Assembly: GCF_000961095.1 (NCBI RefSeq)
Contig: NZ_CP011058.1
Location: 3,065,501 to 3,129,500, forward strand
Source: Paenibacillus beijingensis
GTDB lineage: Bacteria; Bacillota; Bacilli; Paenibacillales; Paenibacillaceae
DNA: 64,000 bases
Direction of reading: 5' to 3'
Numbering within the stretch: the first letter of the stretch is position 1; the number at the start of each line of letters is the position of its first letter. Under the pieces are notes generated by a model. That model worked only from the letters and a program-made list of their open reading frames with translations. It made no database searches and was not told the DNA's origin. The position numbers were made by a program, and so were the translations under genes. This document shows, one piece after another, positions 1 through 8,119 of this stretch.

Positions 1-16
1 TGGTGCGGCTGTAGTT

Positions 17-130
17 GGCAGCATCCACACGTTAACAGGGTGGAGCTGCTGTAAGCGGCAGCATCCACACGATAACAGGGTGGAGCTGCTGTAAGCGGCA
101 GCATCCACTCGATCAAAGGATGGAGCTGCC
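17..130. repeat. Three tandem 40-bp palindromic repeats
   Basis: Three head-to-tail copies with a 40-bp period (the GCATCCAC core recurs at 21, 61 and 101). The arms GCAGCNTCCAC and GTGGAGCTGC within each copy are inverted, so each unit can fold into a hairpin of about 32 nt. The third copy is degenerate. The array may continue to the left of the window, where bases 1-16 look like a worn copy. No gene lies in bases 1-567; the rest holds the dispersed element described next. Confidence 0.8.
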
Positions 131-221
131 TCATTTGTGCTCGCATGAATGAGGCAGCCCCCAATATGGCGCGATTCGGCGTATAATGGCTAAATTTGAC
201 GAAATTGATGCAATTTGGCGC

Positions 222-480
222 AAAAGGACCTCCAGTTCCGTAGAAAAGCGGAGTTGGAGGTCCTTTTTACCATTTGAACTCTCTAGGCCTGCAAATGTGC
301 AGTTTTTATCTAGGGAAATCGTTTGTCGGAGGGAAAAGCCTGCAAATATACAGGAATTCCAGGGCGTATTCACCTTAACAGGCGGTTGGACCGACAAAAA
401 AATGTAGATTTGCAGGAATTTCAACGTGGTGGATAAATGAGAAGAAAAAAGATGTACGAACGCAGGAATTTTAAAAAACC
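222..480 (+). repeat. Dispersed palindromic element, copy A
   Basis: Non-coding half of an element also found at 26797-27152 and 54509-54792. In order: a hairpin (AAAAGGACCTCC at 222 pairing with GGAGGTCCTTTT near 256-267), short palindromes of the form CCTGCANNNNTGCAGG or worn versions of it (near 290 and 340), a box ending in GCAGGAATTTCAACG, and an AGAAAAAAGATGTACGAACG box near 440-460. In this copy it is followed by 24-bp repeats and then the complete nuclease gene at 568-1236, which is transcribed towards the repeat. The first hairpin could also act as a terminator. Confidence 0.75.
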
Positions 481-492
481 ATGACTGCGTGC

Positions 493-587
493 TTCTCTAA
501 AATCCCTGAAGTAGGCTCTCAATAATTCCTGAAATGAACTTCTCTGTAATTTCTGAAGTGAACTTCTCTATAATTCATGAATCGCGC
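493..587. repeat. Four degenerate 24-bp tandem repeats
   Basis: Units beginning TTCTCTNNAATT/C start at 493, about 516, 540 and 564. They share the pattern TTCTCT-NNAAT-NCCTGAA-NTNNNC. The last unit covers the stop codon and final codons of the nuclease gene (minus strand), so the repeat seems to have spread outward from the 3' end of the gene. The period is eight codons. Confidence 0.65.
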
Positions 588-1236
588 TTCGCTGAAGTTC
601 GTACCGCACGACATGTTTGCCTTTCGCCCCGGATGTCGCAGAGAACAGACCCTTCGTGCAGAGCGATTGCAGCGTTCGGACGGCTGTGCGATGGTTGATG
701 CCTAGATGGGTCTCGACGTCGATAGGGCGCAGAGGGCGAGCGAGCATACAGGCAAGGCGTATGATTTCCCGCTCCGTCACTTGAATCAGCTTGACCGGGG
801 AAGATTGCGGCTGATAGCGGCTTAACACCATGCGCAGCAGAGTGATGCATAGCTCGGGACGATGAGCGACGTCGTCATATGCAAATGAAATGACTTGAAA
901 CCCGATTGCAGTTAAAAAGGTTTCCCGGTTCAGTTCGTTGCAATACTTTTGTCTGTCCATATCCCGGACGTGCGGACCGAAGCCTTTGATTTCGACGATC
1001 AGCTTCACACCAGGCGTCAGCCAGGCGAAATCGCAGAAATAGGATCGGCCGCGCCAATCGACAACTTCGAATTCCGGATGAAAACCGTCGAAATTACTAC
1101 GGTGAGGCCACCATACATTGCAGCAAAACAACTTTTCGGCTTCCCTATGACCCCGCTCAAGACGACCTTTTCGTTCCCCCGTTCGTCTCTGCAGATGGTA
1201 CTGAATAAATGCGTCATGCGCTTCTTCAAAATTCAT
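568..1236 (-). CDS. PD-(D/E)XK nuclease-like protein with C-terminal winged helix
   Basis: 222 aa. The ATG at 1236 is preferred over an upstream in-frame start at 1281 because GGGAGGGAGA lies about 9 nt ahead of it. The middle has the layout of Vsr/DUF559-like nucleases: CDFAW, then VEIKG (the D...ExK triad), then an Arg/Asn-rich helix and a GFQVISF strand. Residues of about 145-222 look like a winged helix that ends one DNA-recognition unit (IDVETHLGINHRTAVRTLQ). No membrane segment or signal peptide. It stands alone, downstream of a HAD gene and its terminator, and its 3' end is joined to the dispersed palindromic element. Stubs of the same gene sit beside the other two element copies. Family assignment is from motif reading; the biological role is unknown. 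Confidence 0.7.
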   Translation of the reverse strand: MNFEEAHDAFIQYHLQRRTGERKGRLERGHREAEKLFCCNVWWPHRSNFDGFHPEFEVVDWRGRSYFCDFAWLTPGVKLIVEIKGFGPHVRDMDRQKYCNELNRETFLTAIGFQVISFAYDDVAHRPELCITLLRMVLSRYQPQSSPVKLIQVTEREIIRLACMLARPLRPIDVETHLGINHRTAVRTLQSLCTKGLFSATSGAKGKHVVRYELQRSAIHEL

Positions 1237-1254
1237 TGTACAGTCTCCCTCCCA

Positions 1255-1312
1255 AATAAAAGAAGAACGACACTGTTCCATTCGCTTGGAATGGAGAGTG
1301 ACGTTCTTCGTC
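1255..1312 (-). terminator. Rho-independent terminator of the HAD gene
   Basis: Long near-perfect inverted repeat: AGAACGACACTGTTCCATTC against GAATGGAGAGTGACGTTCT. On the minus strand it is followed by a T-rich run (CTTCTTTTATTT), fitting termination of the gene at 1377-2150 before the nuclease gene. Confidence 0.7.
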
Positions 1313-1376
1313 TTAATCGATTGTAATGTTAATTGTACTTGACCGGAGCGGTGCGGGTTCCTTTTTCACCCCACCG

Positions 1377-2150
1377 CTAAATCAGCTTCGCGTAACGCAG
1401 TCCTTGACGGATGCCGCCTTCATCGACCGATGCGGTAACATAATCGGCGTACGGCAGCAGCTCCTTGTGGGAGTTGCCCATCGCGATGCCGAGGCCGACG
1501 TGGGTGAGCATTTCCTTGTCGTTCAAACCGTCCCCGAATGCGACGGCGTCCGCGGGCGTCAGGCCGAGCCGGTCAAGCATCGCCTCGATGCCCTGCGCTT
1601 TGGAACCGCCGGCGACAAGCACGTCCATCGCTTTCGGGTGCCAACGAACGAGCCGCAGATCGTCGAACGCGCCCTCGTAAAGCGGCTCTTCATGCGCCTC
1701 ACAGTGGAGAAAAGCTTGGTAGATGTCCGTATTGCGCCAAAAATCCGGATCGTAACCCGGCTGGTCGACCCGCAGCGAAGCGACCGCTTCGTACACATGG
1801 GGATGATTTTCCACGTTTGTGAAAAAGGTTTCGCTGCCTTCGAACACGAGCGAATGGTTGTGGCGCGCCGCATGTTCAACCAGCTTCTCCAGACTGGAAA
1901 GCGGAATGGTGCGGTGGTAAAGCGGATCTCCCTTGTACACGACGTAAGCGCCGTTCAAGCTGACAAACGATTCAATGCCGAGCAGCTCGGCCAAAGGCTG
2001 GAAGAAATAAGGGGCGCGGCCGGTTGCGATAACAGGCTCCACGCCGTTCTCCTTCAGCTCGGCGATCGCTGCGATCGTGTCTTGAGGCACTTGTTTTTCC
2101 TCGTTCACGAGCGTGCCGTCAATGTCGAAAAATGCGATTTTATACGTCAT
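1377..2150 (-). CDS. Cof-type HAD phosphatase (YkrA-like)
   Basis: 257 aa, the usual size for the Cof/IIB subfamily of haloacid dehalogenase phosphatases, which dephosphorylate small sugar phosphates, FMN or similar metabolites in the cytosol. Motif I FFDIDGTL is at the N terminus, motif II is IATGR, the Lys of motif III sits in GGSKAQG, and motif IV is FGDGLND with AMGN after it. The large C2 cap lies between motifs II and III. ATG at 2150 has AGGAGA ahead of it. A clear paralogue of the same length lies at 57956-58729. The true substrate cannot be read from sequence. The gene upstream (2285-2959) is another HAD enzyme on the same strand, 134 bases away, with degenerate CAGTCCATCAC-like repeats between them. 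Confidence 0.88.
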   Translation of the reverse strand: MTYKIAFFDIDGTLVNEEKQVPQDTIAAIAELKENGVEPVIATGRAPYFFQPLAELLGIESFVSLNGAYVVYKGDPLYHRTIPLSSLEKLVEHAARHNHSLVFEGSETFFTNVENHPHVYEAVASLRVDQPGYDPDFWRNTDIYQAFLHCEAHEEPLYEGAFDDLRLVRWHPKAMDVLVAGGSKAQGIEAMLDRLGLTPADAVAFGDGLNDKEMLTHVGLGIAMGNSHKELLPYADYVTASVDEGGIRQGLRYAKLI

Positions 2151-2284
2151 GATTCTCTCCTATTCAATTCTCTTTAGTCTGTCGTTCGTCCATCACTTGC
2201 AGTCTGTTCACTATCAGTCCATCACTAACAGTCCATTACCAGAAGTCCGTTCACGTGCAGACCAGTCTCTTGCGAATCCCGCCT

Positions 2285-2959
2285 TCAGCCTGCGGGCGAG
2301 CCTTCGGCCTCGTTCAACTGCCGGATCAATTCGGCGAGAGGCTGGTCGCCCATGGAGCGGATGCGCAGATCGTACGCTTCGAACAGCAAGTTCTCAGTTA
2401 CGCGGTTGGGCACGATAATGCAGCGCAGTCCGGCCGCCTTGGCCGCTTTGGCGCCGTTCACGGAATCTTCGAACGCGACCGCTTTGCTAGGCTCCACGCC
2501 GAGAGATTCGATCGCGCGCAAATACAGCTCGGGATCGGGCTTGATGTTCGTTACGTCTTCGCTTGTTTTGATCGTTTGGAAGTAAGAGCGCAGCCCGAGC
2601 TCGTCCAGAAACCGGTCGATCCACTTCCGGCTCGAGCTGGAGGCCAGTCCGATCATCAGCCCGGCTTGCTTCGCTTCCTCCAAATAATCCCGCACGCCTT
2701 GGCGCTCCTGCACATTGAGGATTTTGTCATCGTGCAGCCGGGCGGCCGCCTCGACGATTTGAAGCGCCTGCGCTTCCCCTCCGACCACTTCCTTCAAATA
2801 GTTCCGCATTTCGGTATCGTGCGTGCCGATGCAGCGGCTGAACACCTCAATTGGAAACTCCAAATTGAGGGCGGACAGCGTTTCCCGGTAACAATCGTAC
2901 CAGATCGATTCAGTGTCGACAATGAGTCCGTCGAAGTCAAAAACGATCGCCTTAATCAA
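2285..2959 (-). CDS. HAD phosphatase of the beta-phosphoglucomutase/YhcW group
   Basis: About 224 aa if started at TTG 2959, which puts the protein start right before IKAIVFDFDGLIVDTE as in B. subtilis YhcW; an ATG at 3034 would add 25 unconserved residues. Motif I is DFDGLIVDT, motif II is ASSSS (LASSSSRKW), the Lys is in NIKPDPELY, and motif IV is AFEDSVNG. The small helical cap lies between motifs I and II. These are cytosolic phosphatases or phosphomutases; lack of a maltose-phosphorylase neighbour argues against a dedicated beta-phosphoglucomutase. Start choice is uncertain because the ribosome site (GCAGGGA) is weak. Confidence 0.85.
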   Translation of the reverse strand: MIKAIVFDFDGLIVDTESIWYDCYRETLSALNLEFPIEVFSRCIGTHDTEMRNYLKEVVGGEAQALQIVEAAARLHDDKILNVQERQGVRDYLEEAKQAGLMIGLASSSSRKWIDRFLDELGLRSYFQTIKTSEDVTNIKPDPELYLRAIESLGVEPSKAVAFEDSVNGAKAAKAAGLRCIIVPNRVTENLLFEAYDLRIRSMGDQPLAELIRQLNEAEGSPAG

Positions 2960-3277
2960 CGTAATCCCTGCTTTCCATTGGCCAACCGAGGCGCGCAGCG
3001 GCGTTCTTTTTCCCCATTTTTCTACATTATCCACCGCTTGTCAACGGGGAAGCACCAAAGAAAAATGAAGAAAAATTTTACATGAGGGGTATGAATGAGA
3101 GGAGGATGAGATGAGTTTCATACGCCGCCATACGCGATTAAAAATATGAAGTATTGCTAAATCGCAACCATGTGAAACCGGAGAAAGTCATTTCCCCCCG
3201 TAAAGGGATAGGAATAACAACGAATATGCGTTATAATAAACCAGGATTGTGAAAAATAACGACTAAGGAGACCGATT

Positions 3278-4210
3278 ATGGGAAAAGTTCTTGTCTTTGG
3301 ACACAAAAATCCGGATACGGATACGATCTGTTCCGCTATCGCATACGCTGAATTGAAAAACAAGCTGGGTCTGGAAGCGGAAGCTGTCCGCCTCGGCGAA
3401 GTGAACGGGGAAACCCAGTTCGCCCTCAATAAATTTGGGATCGAAGCGCCGCGCCTTGTAGAGAGCGTTGCAGCTGAAGCGAAGCAGGTCATTCTCGTCG
3501 ACCACAACGAACGCCAGCAAAGCGCTTCCGATATCGATCAAGTGCAAGTCATCGAGGTTATCGACCACCACCGGATCGCCAACTTCGAAACGAGCGGCCC
3601 GCTGTACTACCGCGCTGAGCCGGTCGGCTGCACCGCAACGATTTTGAACAAGCTGTACAAAGAAAACGGCGTGCCGATCCGCAAGGAAATCGCCGGTCTG
3701 ATGCTGTCCGCGATCGTTTCCGACTCGCTGCTGTTCAAATCGCCGACCTGCACCGAGCAGGACGTTGCCGCTGCCCGCGAGCTGGCGGAAATCGCCGGCG
3801 TGGACGCAGACAGCTACGGATTGGACATGCTTAAAGCGGGTGCCGATCTGTCCGACAAATCCATTGCCCAGCTGATTACGCTCGATGCCAAAGAATTCTC
3901 CATGGGCAGCGCTAAAGTGGAAATCGCACAAGTGAACGCCGTAGACGTGAACGACGTGCTTTCCCGCCAAGCTGAAGTGGAAGCGGCACTCAGCGACGTT
4001 ATCGCCACCAAAGGACTTGACCTGTTCCTGTTCGTCGTTACGGACATTTTGAACAACGATTCCGTCGGTCTCGCGCTCGGCTCCGCTGCAGATGCCGTCG
4101 AGCAGGCGTACAACGTCAAGCTGGAGAACAACAAAGCCGTTCTGAAAGGCGTCGTTTCGCGTAAATCGCAAATCGTCCCTGTACTGACGGAAACGTTCAA
4201 CAAACGTTAA
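3278..4210 (+). CDS. ppaC: Manganese-dependent inorganic pyrophosphatase
   Basis: 310 aa, the normal size for family II pyrophosphatase, which hydrolyses PPi to phosphate in the cytosol and so pulls biosynthetic reactions forward. DHH-family metal motifs are intact: GHKNPDTDT near residue 10, VDHNE near 75, and IDHHRI near 97. The C-terminal DHHA2 domain ends in the substrate-binding SRKSQIVP segment. AAGGAG lies about 8 nt before the ATG, and a TATAAT at 3232-3237 could be its -10 box. A terminator follows at 4304. It is monocistronic and divergent from the two HAD genes. Confidence 0.96.
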   Translation: MGKVLVFGHKNPDTDTICSAIAYAELKNKLGLEAEAVRLGEVNGETQFALNKFGIEAPRLVESVAAEAKQVILVDHNERQQSASDIDQVQVIEVIDHHRIANFETSGPLYYRAEPVGCTATILNKLYKENGVPIRKEIAGLMLSAIVSDSLLFKSPTCTEQDVAAARELAEIAGVDADSYGLDMLKAGADLSDKSIAQLITLDAKEFSMGSAKVEIAQVNAVDVNDVLSRQAEVEAALSDVIATKGLDLFLFVVTDILNNDSVGLALGSAADAVEQAYNVKLENNKAVLKGVVSRKSQIVPVLTETFNKR

Positions 4211-4303
4211 TCGAATCGCAACATTAGTCTCACAGCGCTTGCGTGGGGATGTCAGAGCTTTATCGCGGCTGACCGACCTTCATCGCCAGTGCAGATTCAG
4301 AGG

Positions 4304-4343
4304 AAGAGCTGTCCGGGATTTATACACGGGCAGCTCTTTTTGT
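4304..4343 (+). terminator. Terminator after ppaC
   Basis: AGAGCTGTCC pairs with GGGCAGCTCT across a short loop and is followed by TTTTTGTT. Confidence 0.8.
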
Positions 4344-4573
4344 TATTTTAGCCAGGATTGATCAAGTTTCGGGTGAGAGCGGGAGCCTTTGAATGTGGTT
4401 CGAAATTTCACTGCCATTGATGATGGAGCTGTGAGAATTAGGGTAGAGGGGTGACTGGAAGGGTAAAGGTCATTTTTCAGCATCTTTTGTCCATTCTCCC
4501 ATTAGCTCAGGAAAAATAATCTCGCACACTTTACTCTCGGGTCATTCACCTAAGGGGAAGCATCTCAGAACCA

Positions 4574-4630
4574 TTCACCTCAGAACCTTCACCTCAGGAG
4601 CATTCACCTCAGGAGCATTCACCTCAGGTT
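4574..4630. repeat. Four tandem 15-bp repeats
   Basis: TTCACCTCAGGAGCA and variants start at 4574, 4588, 4603 and 4618. They lie in the 580-bp gap between ppaC and the amine oxidase gene, which has no convincing gene; the short open frames there lack ribosome sites. Confidence 0.7.
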
Positions 4631-4854
4631 CGAAATATGTTCGTTATTCAATATTGCATAGAGTTGTTCATAGCCTTTTTTTCTTTGAGTCCCTGAGTTA
4701 ATGGGAGAGTGAAGAAAAGGACTCGAAAGACATACATGTTCGGGGGAGGCCTTCGGGGGAGGCCGTACATGAGACGAGACGCAAAAGCAGCAGGTTACGA
4801 AAACGATGCCCCTCAAAGGCACGTATCTTCTAGACGGTGAAAATCCATGCGGAA

Positions 4855-4898
4855 CAAAAATAAAGCGAAAGGCCCCGCCGCTTGGACAAGGCCTTTAA
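4855..4898 (-). terminator. Terminator of the copper amine oxidase gene
   Basis: On the minus strand AAAGGCC and GGGCCTTT form a stem followed by CGCTTTATTTTTG, about 30 bases past the stop codon. Confidence 0.75.
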
Positions 4899-4927
4899 CG
4901 CCTGAAACGATAACCGCTGCAGTAACG

Positions 4928-7006
4928 TTATTTTTTTGCCGTCGTATCTTCCGTTGGTGCCGGCAAATCGAGCGTCGGGGTACGGTCCATGAAGTTGAAC
5001 GGTTTGAGCATCAACGATCCCCACTCGGTCGACATCATCGGCCATTCCTCGGAACGCGGGATATGCGTCGTGCCGGTTGTAATCCAGACCACGTCGTCCT
5101 TTTGATAAATATCGCGGTTTTGTTCCGTCCATTTGGCGAGACCGGTATCGTTCGGATTTTGGTTGATGTACTTGCCTTCCGGATAAATTTCATCTTTCGC
5201 GTACGGCGTGACCCAAATGTGATTTTTTAAATAACCGGCACGCTTCATCAGATAATCGTCGTCACTGAACAGCGGATCTTCAGCGAACGGATGTGTGCCG
5301 CCCGCATGGGCAATGATCTGATAGCCGGACAAGTACCCGAGCTTGTTGCGTTTGTCGGGATTGGTGATCAGCACGACTTTGTCCGGATCGAATTTTTGCA
5401 CCGCATCCTGTTCGGTCCGGTACGTCTTCTCCTCCAGCACCATCTCGCTCTTCTTGGCGGGATTTCCTTCGAGCGGCGCCGCTTTCGGGTCGAGCTCGAG
5501 CACCGTGTTGATCTCGCCGTCAACGTCCATGTCGAGACGGAAGTTGTAAATGTGCTGGTGGTAAACGGCGACCGTGTTTTTGTCGACGAGGGTGCCGCTT
5601 CTGATTTCGGCGTTGTCCGGATCGATGTAGTGATGGTCGTGGCTCTCGACGCTTGTCGATTTGGCGCCTTTGACCGCTTCGATGCCGGAAGCGCCGACGT
5701 TGATTTTGATATTGCCGTTCTGCTGGAACACATAATCAAACGTGTAGTCGTAATTGCCGACGGTCGAAATAAACCGCAGTACCAGCTCAAGGCGGGCGCG
5801 GCTGTCCGTACGCGGCCCCTCCATATGGGTCCAGTCGGAATCGGCGTAACGTTCGAAGATGCCGATCACTCTCGGCGACGTGTACGGCTTGCCGTTGTCG
5901 TCGTTCAGCGTGGCGTCGACGAACGTCGTGTTGTTCGGCACATCGGCTCCGGGCACCATCGGCCGGCCGAGCTTGCCGATGCCGTATTCGCCGGAATCCA
6001 TGTACGTTTTCCAGTACCAGTTCACTCCCGGGTCGCCGTAAGGAACGGTCATGCCGCCCAAGCCGCCGCTGTACAGCACTTTGCGTTCCTTGCCGTGGTC
6101 GTTGAATGTGGCCGCCGAAACGATCGGACCGCGCCGAGAATCGAGGCGAAAGTGGAACTTCCAGCCCTGCCAGCTGATTTCATGCCCGTTAATTCGGTAA
6201 TTGACTCCTTTCGGCTGGGTGATGACGATCGGTTTCGCCGGTTCGCGCTTGCTCGCCTTGTCGCCTTTCGTATAGCCGTGGTCGTTCATCGGCACCGGAA
6301 TGACGCCTTCGTCTTCCACTTTCAGCACTTTTCGCTCGTCGATATCGACCGTCACGACGAGATTCTCGATCGGATGCGTGAAAAAGTTGCCGTCGCCGGT
6401 ATCGAGGTAGGCCGTATATTTGTAGAGCCTGCGGTTCGGATCGCCGTTTTCCGGGCCGTAATAGCCGACGGACAAGCCGACCAGCTTCACTTTGTCAATC
6501 TTGCCGGCCAGTCCCCGCTTCTTCAGCGCGTTCACAAACGCCGGGTCTTTCCGGACGACGTCCGACGGGTCTTCGGCAAAGCTGACCATGGCGTAGCCGC
6601 CGGTATCGTTCTCCTTCCATTTCACAATTTGTTTCTTGTCCAGGTCGACAATTCCTTCGAACACTTGCCGTTTGTACGAAATGACGAATTCCGCCTGACG
6701 GGGCAGCTTGATGCTCTTCTTCACCTTATCCTGCGGGCTGCTCATCACCCAGTTCCAGACGGCTTTCTTGTCAGGCTCATGCAGGGCGATTTCCGTAAAA
6801 CGCATGCCCGGCTTGTATTTGGAGCTATGTTTGATTAAGTACGATACCGAGTGGATCTCTTGTTCCGTAAGCGGATTAAGCGGATCGTAAGGCGCTTTCG
6901 GCGCAACCACGCCCGCGGCGGAGCTTGTCCCCGGCATGGCCGGGACCGCGCTTGCAAGCAGCAAACCGGCGGCAATTGTGCTGATAAGGGCAACTTTCTT
7001 CTTCAA
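4928..7006 (-). CDS. Secreted copper amine oxidase
   Basis: 692 aa from a TTG start at 7006, chosen because GGAGG sits 8 nt ahead of it; the ATG at 7021 overlaps that ribosome site. Residues 1-30 form a signal peptide (LKKKVALISTIAAG, then a hydrophobic core and SSAAG). These enzymes oxidise primary amines to aldehydes, ammonia and hydrogen peroxide using a self-made topaquinone. The cofactor motif TVGNYDY is present, with the tyrosine near residue 419, and the catalytic Asp region is MDSGEYGIG. Copper ligands are HQH of the YHQHIYNFRLD segment and the late His of GTTHIPRSEEWP. Length and the final EWGSLMLKPFNFMDRTP block are normal. It faces a two-component system across about 400 bp, which could sense conditions for amine use; that link is inference. 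Confidence 0.93.
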   Translation of the reverse strand: MKKKVALISTIAAGLLLASAVPAMPGTSSAAGVVAPKAPYDPLNPLTEQEIHSVSYLIKHSSKYKPGMRFTEIALHEPDKKAVWNWVMSSPQDKVKKSIKLPRQAEFVISYKRQVFEGIVDLDKKQIVKWKENDTGGYAMVSFAEDPSDVVRKDPAFVNALKKRGLAGKIDKVKLVGLSVGYYGPENGDPNRRLYKYTAYLDTGDGNFFTHPIENLVVTVDIDERKVLKVEDEGVIPVPMNDHGYTKGDKASKREPAKPIVITQPKGVNYRINGHEISWQGWKFHFRLDSRRGPIVSAATFNDHGKERKVLYSGGLGGMTVPYGDPGVNWYWKTYMDSGEYGIGKLGRPMVPGADVPNNTTFVDATLNDDNGKPYTSPRVIGIFERYADSDWTHMEGPRTDSRARLELVLRFISTVGNYDYTFDYVFQQNGNIKINVGASGIEAVKGAKSTSVESHDHHYIDPDNAEIRSGTLVDKNTVAVYHQHIYNFRLDMDVDGEINTVLELDPKAAPLEGNPAKKSEMVLEEKTYRTEQDAVQKFDPDKVVLITNPDKRNKLGYLSGYQIIAHAGGTHPFAEDPLFSDDDYLMKRAGYLKNHIWVTPYAKDEIYPEGKYINQNPNDTGLAKWTEQNRDIYQKDDVVWITTGTTHIPRSEEWPMMSTEWGSLMLKPFNFMDRTPTLDLPAPTEDTTAKK

Positions 7007-7215
7007 TGTCGGTTCCTCCATCTCTTCGTTTGTCGGATTCGAACAACACGGCCGTCTGTCTGACCCGGCCCGGCGACGCGTGCTTCCCGCGCAATCGTCC
7101 GCCCGGGGTAACAGCCGTTTCTGCTCGGTCTTAAATGTAATCGTAGCTGACGAACGTAAAGCGCCCAATGCGAATGAGGTAAAAAGAACCGAAAATTTCG
7201 GTAAAAGAAAAGTAA

Positions 7216-7229
7216 AGCAAGCGTTTCCA
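7216..7229 (+). promoter_or_regulatory. cre-like site (CcpA operator) upstream of the amine oxidase gene
   Basis: AGCAAGCGTTTCCA fits the cre consensus TGNAANCGNTWNCA except the first base. It lies about 210 bp ahead of the amine oxidase start, suggesting possible carbon catabolite control. A single match of this quality can occur by chance. A palindrome ACCGAAAATTTCGGT is near 7188. Confidence 0.35.
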
Positions 7230-7354
7230 ATGAGTAGCGAACGGCATCCGCTGTGAGCATTTCTAACATATCCGTTGCCATTGCCGTCCCGGCCTTTTAT
7301 ATTAAATAGTATTGGAACAAGAAGAAAAACGGCGGCAAAGCATTGCCGTAAAAG

Positions 7355-7372
7355 CGCAGACTTTGTTCTGCG
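7355..7372 (+). other. Inverted repeat in the leader of the two-component operon
   Basis: CGCAGA and TCTGCG with a 6-nt loop, about 30 bases before the response regulator start. It is preceded by a second small dyad near 7331 (GGCGGCAAAGCATTGCC). It could be an operator or a 5' UTR hairpin. Confidence 0.4.
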
Positions 7373-7402
7373 TCATCAAAAACACAGAATGGGAGAACGA
7401 GT

Positions 7403-8119
7403 ATGCCGGGTGAAAAGATACTGCTTGTGGATGACGAGCCGGATATCGGGGAAATCGTCAGTCTTTATTTGACCGGGGAAGGATTTCAATTTCGGCAGGC
7501 GGCCGACGGCAGCGGAGCGCTGCAGATGGTTCGGGCGCTGTCGCCCGATTTGATTTTGCTGGACGTGTTTCTTCCCGATATCGAAGGATTCGAGCTGTGT
7601 AGGCAGCTGCGCGCGGAGACGGATGCGCCGATCGTTTTTCTCACCTGCAAGGATACCGAGATGGACCGCGTCATTGGGCTGAGCGTCGGCGGCGACGATT
7701 ACATGAGCAAGCCGTTCAGTCCGCTTGAGCTAGTAGCCCGCATTAAAGCGCATTTGCGGCGCAATCGGATGCTTCGCCGTCCGGAAGCGGAGCCGGCGAA
7801 GACCAGCCATCTTGCTTCCCATTCCATTCGGGTCAATCTGCTGTCCCATGACGTTTACTTGAACGGTTCGTTAATCGAGCTGTCGGCCAAAGAATATCAA
7901 TTGCTGACTTATTTTATGCGGCACCCGAAGCAGGTGCTGACGGCCGAACAATTGCTGCGCAAAATATGGGGCTTCGACCATGGCTTTGATTCCAAGACAC
8001 TGCAAGTCCACATCGGCAATTTGCGCCGAAAAATCGAGAAGGATCCGTCCAAGCCGGAGCGGATTGTTACGCTGCGGGGAAGCGGGTACAAGTTCTGTGA
8101 AGATGCCGAAGCGATTTAA
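7403..8119 (+). CDS. OmpR-family response regulator
   Basis: 238 aa. The receiver domain (1-120) has acidic pocket DDEPD near residue 10, the phosphoacceptor Asp in LILLDVFLPD near 53, and Lys in MSKPFSP near 103. The C-terminal winged helix (about 145-238) ends in the typical TLRGSGYKF. GGGAG lies 7 nt before the ATG. The stop overlaps the histidine kinase start by 17 bases, indicating translational coupling. It is divergent from the copper amine oxidase gene. Target genes are not evident from sequence. Confidence 0.94.
   Translation: MPGEKILLVDDEPDIGEIVSLYLTGEGFQFRQAADGSGALQMVRALSPDLILLDVFLPDIEGFELCRQLRAETDAPIVFLTCKDTEMDRVIGLSVGGDDYMSKPFSPLELVARIKAHLRRNRMLRRPEAEPAKTSHLASHSIRVNLLSHDVYLNGSLIELSAKEYQLLTYFMRHPKQVLTAEQLLRKIWGFDHGFDSKTLQVHIGNLRRKIEKDPSKPERIVTLRGSGYKFCEDAEAI

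Noticed and set aside
2229..2260. Second parS candidate around TTCACGTGCAG
   Set aside because: Only the CACGTG core is shared; the flanks do not fit the consensus.
4619..4822. 67-aa minus-strand frame near the 15-bp repeats
   Set aside because: No ribosome site, no recognisable content, and overlaps tandem repeats.
5291..6838. 515-codon open frame opposite the copper amine oxidase gene
   Set aside because: It is a mirror of a high-GC gene, with Arg/Val/Phe-rich composition and no ribosome site, while the other strand has an intact known enzyme.
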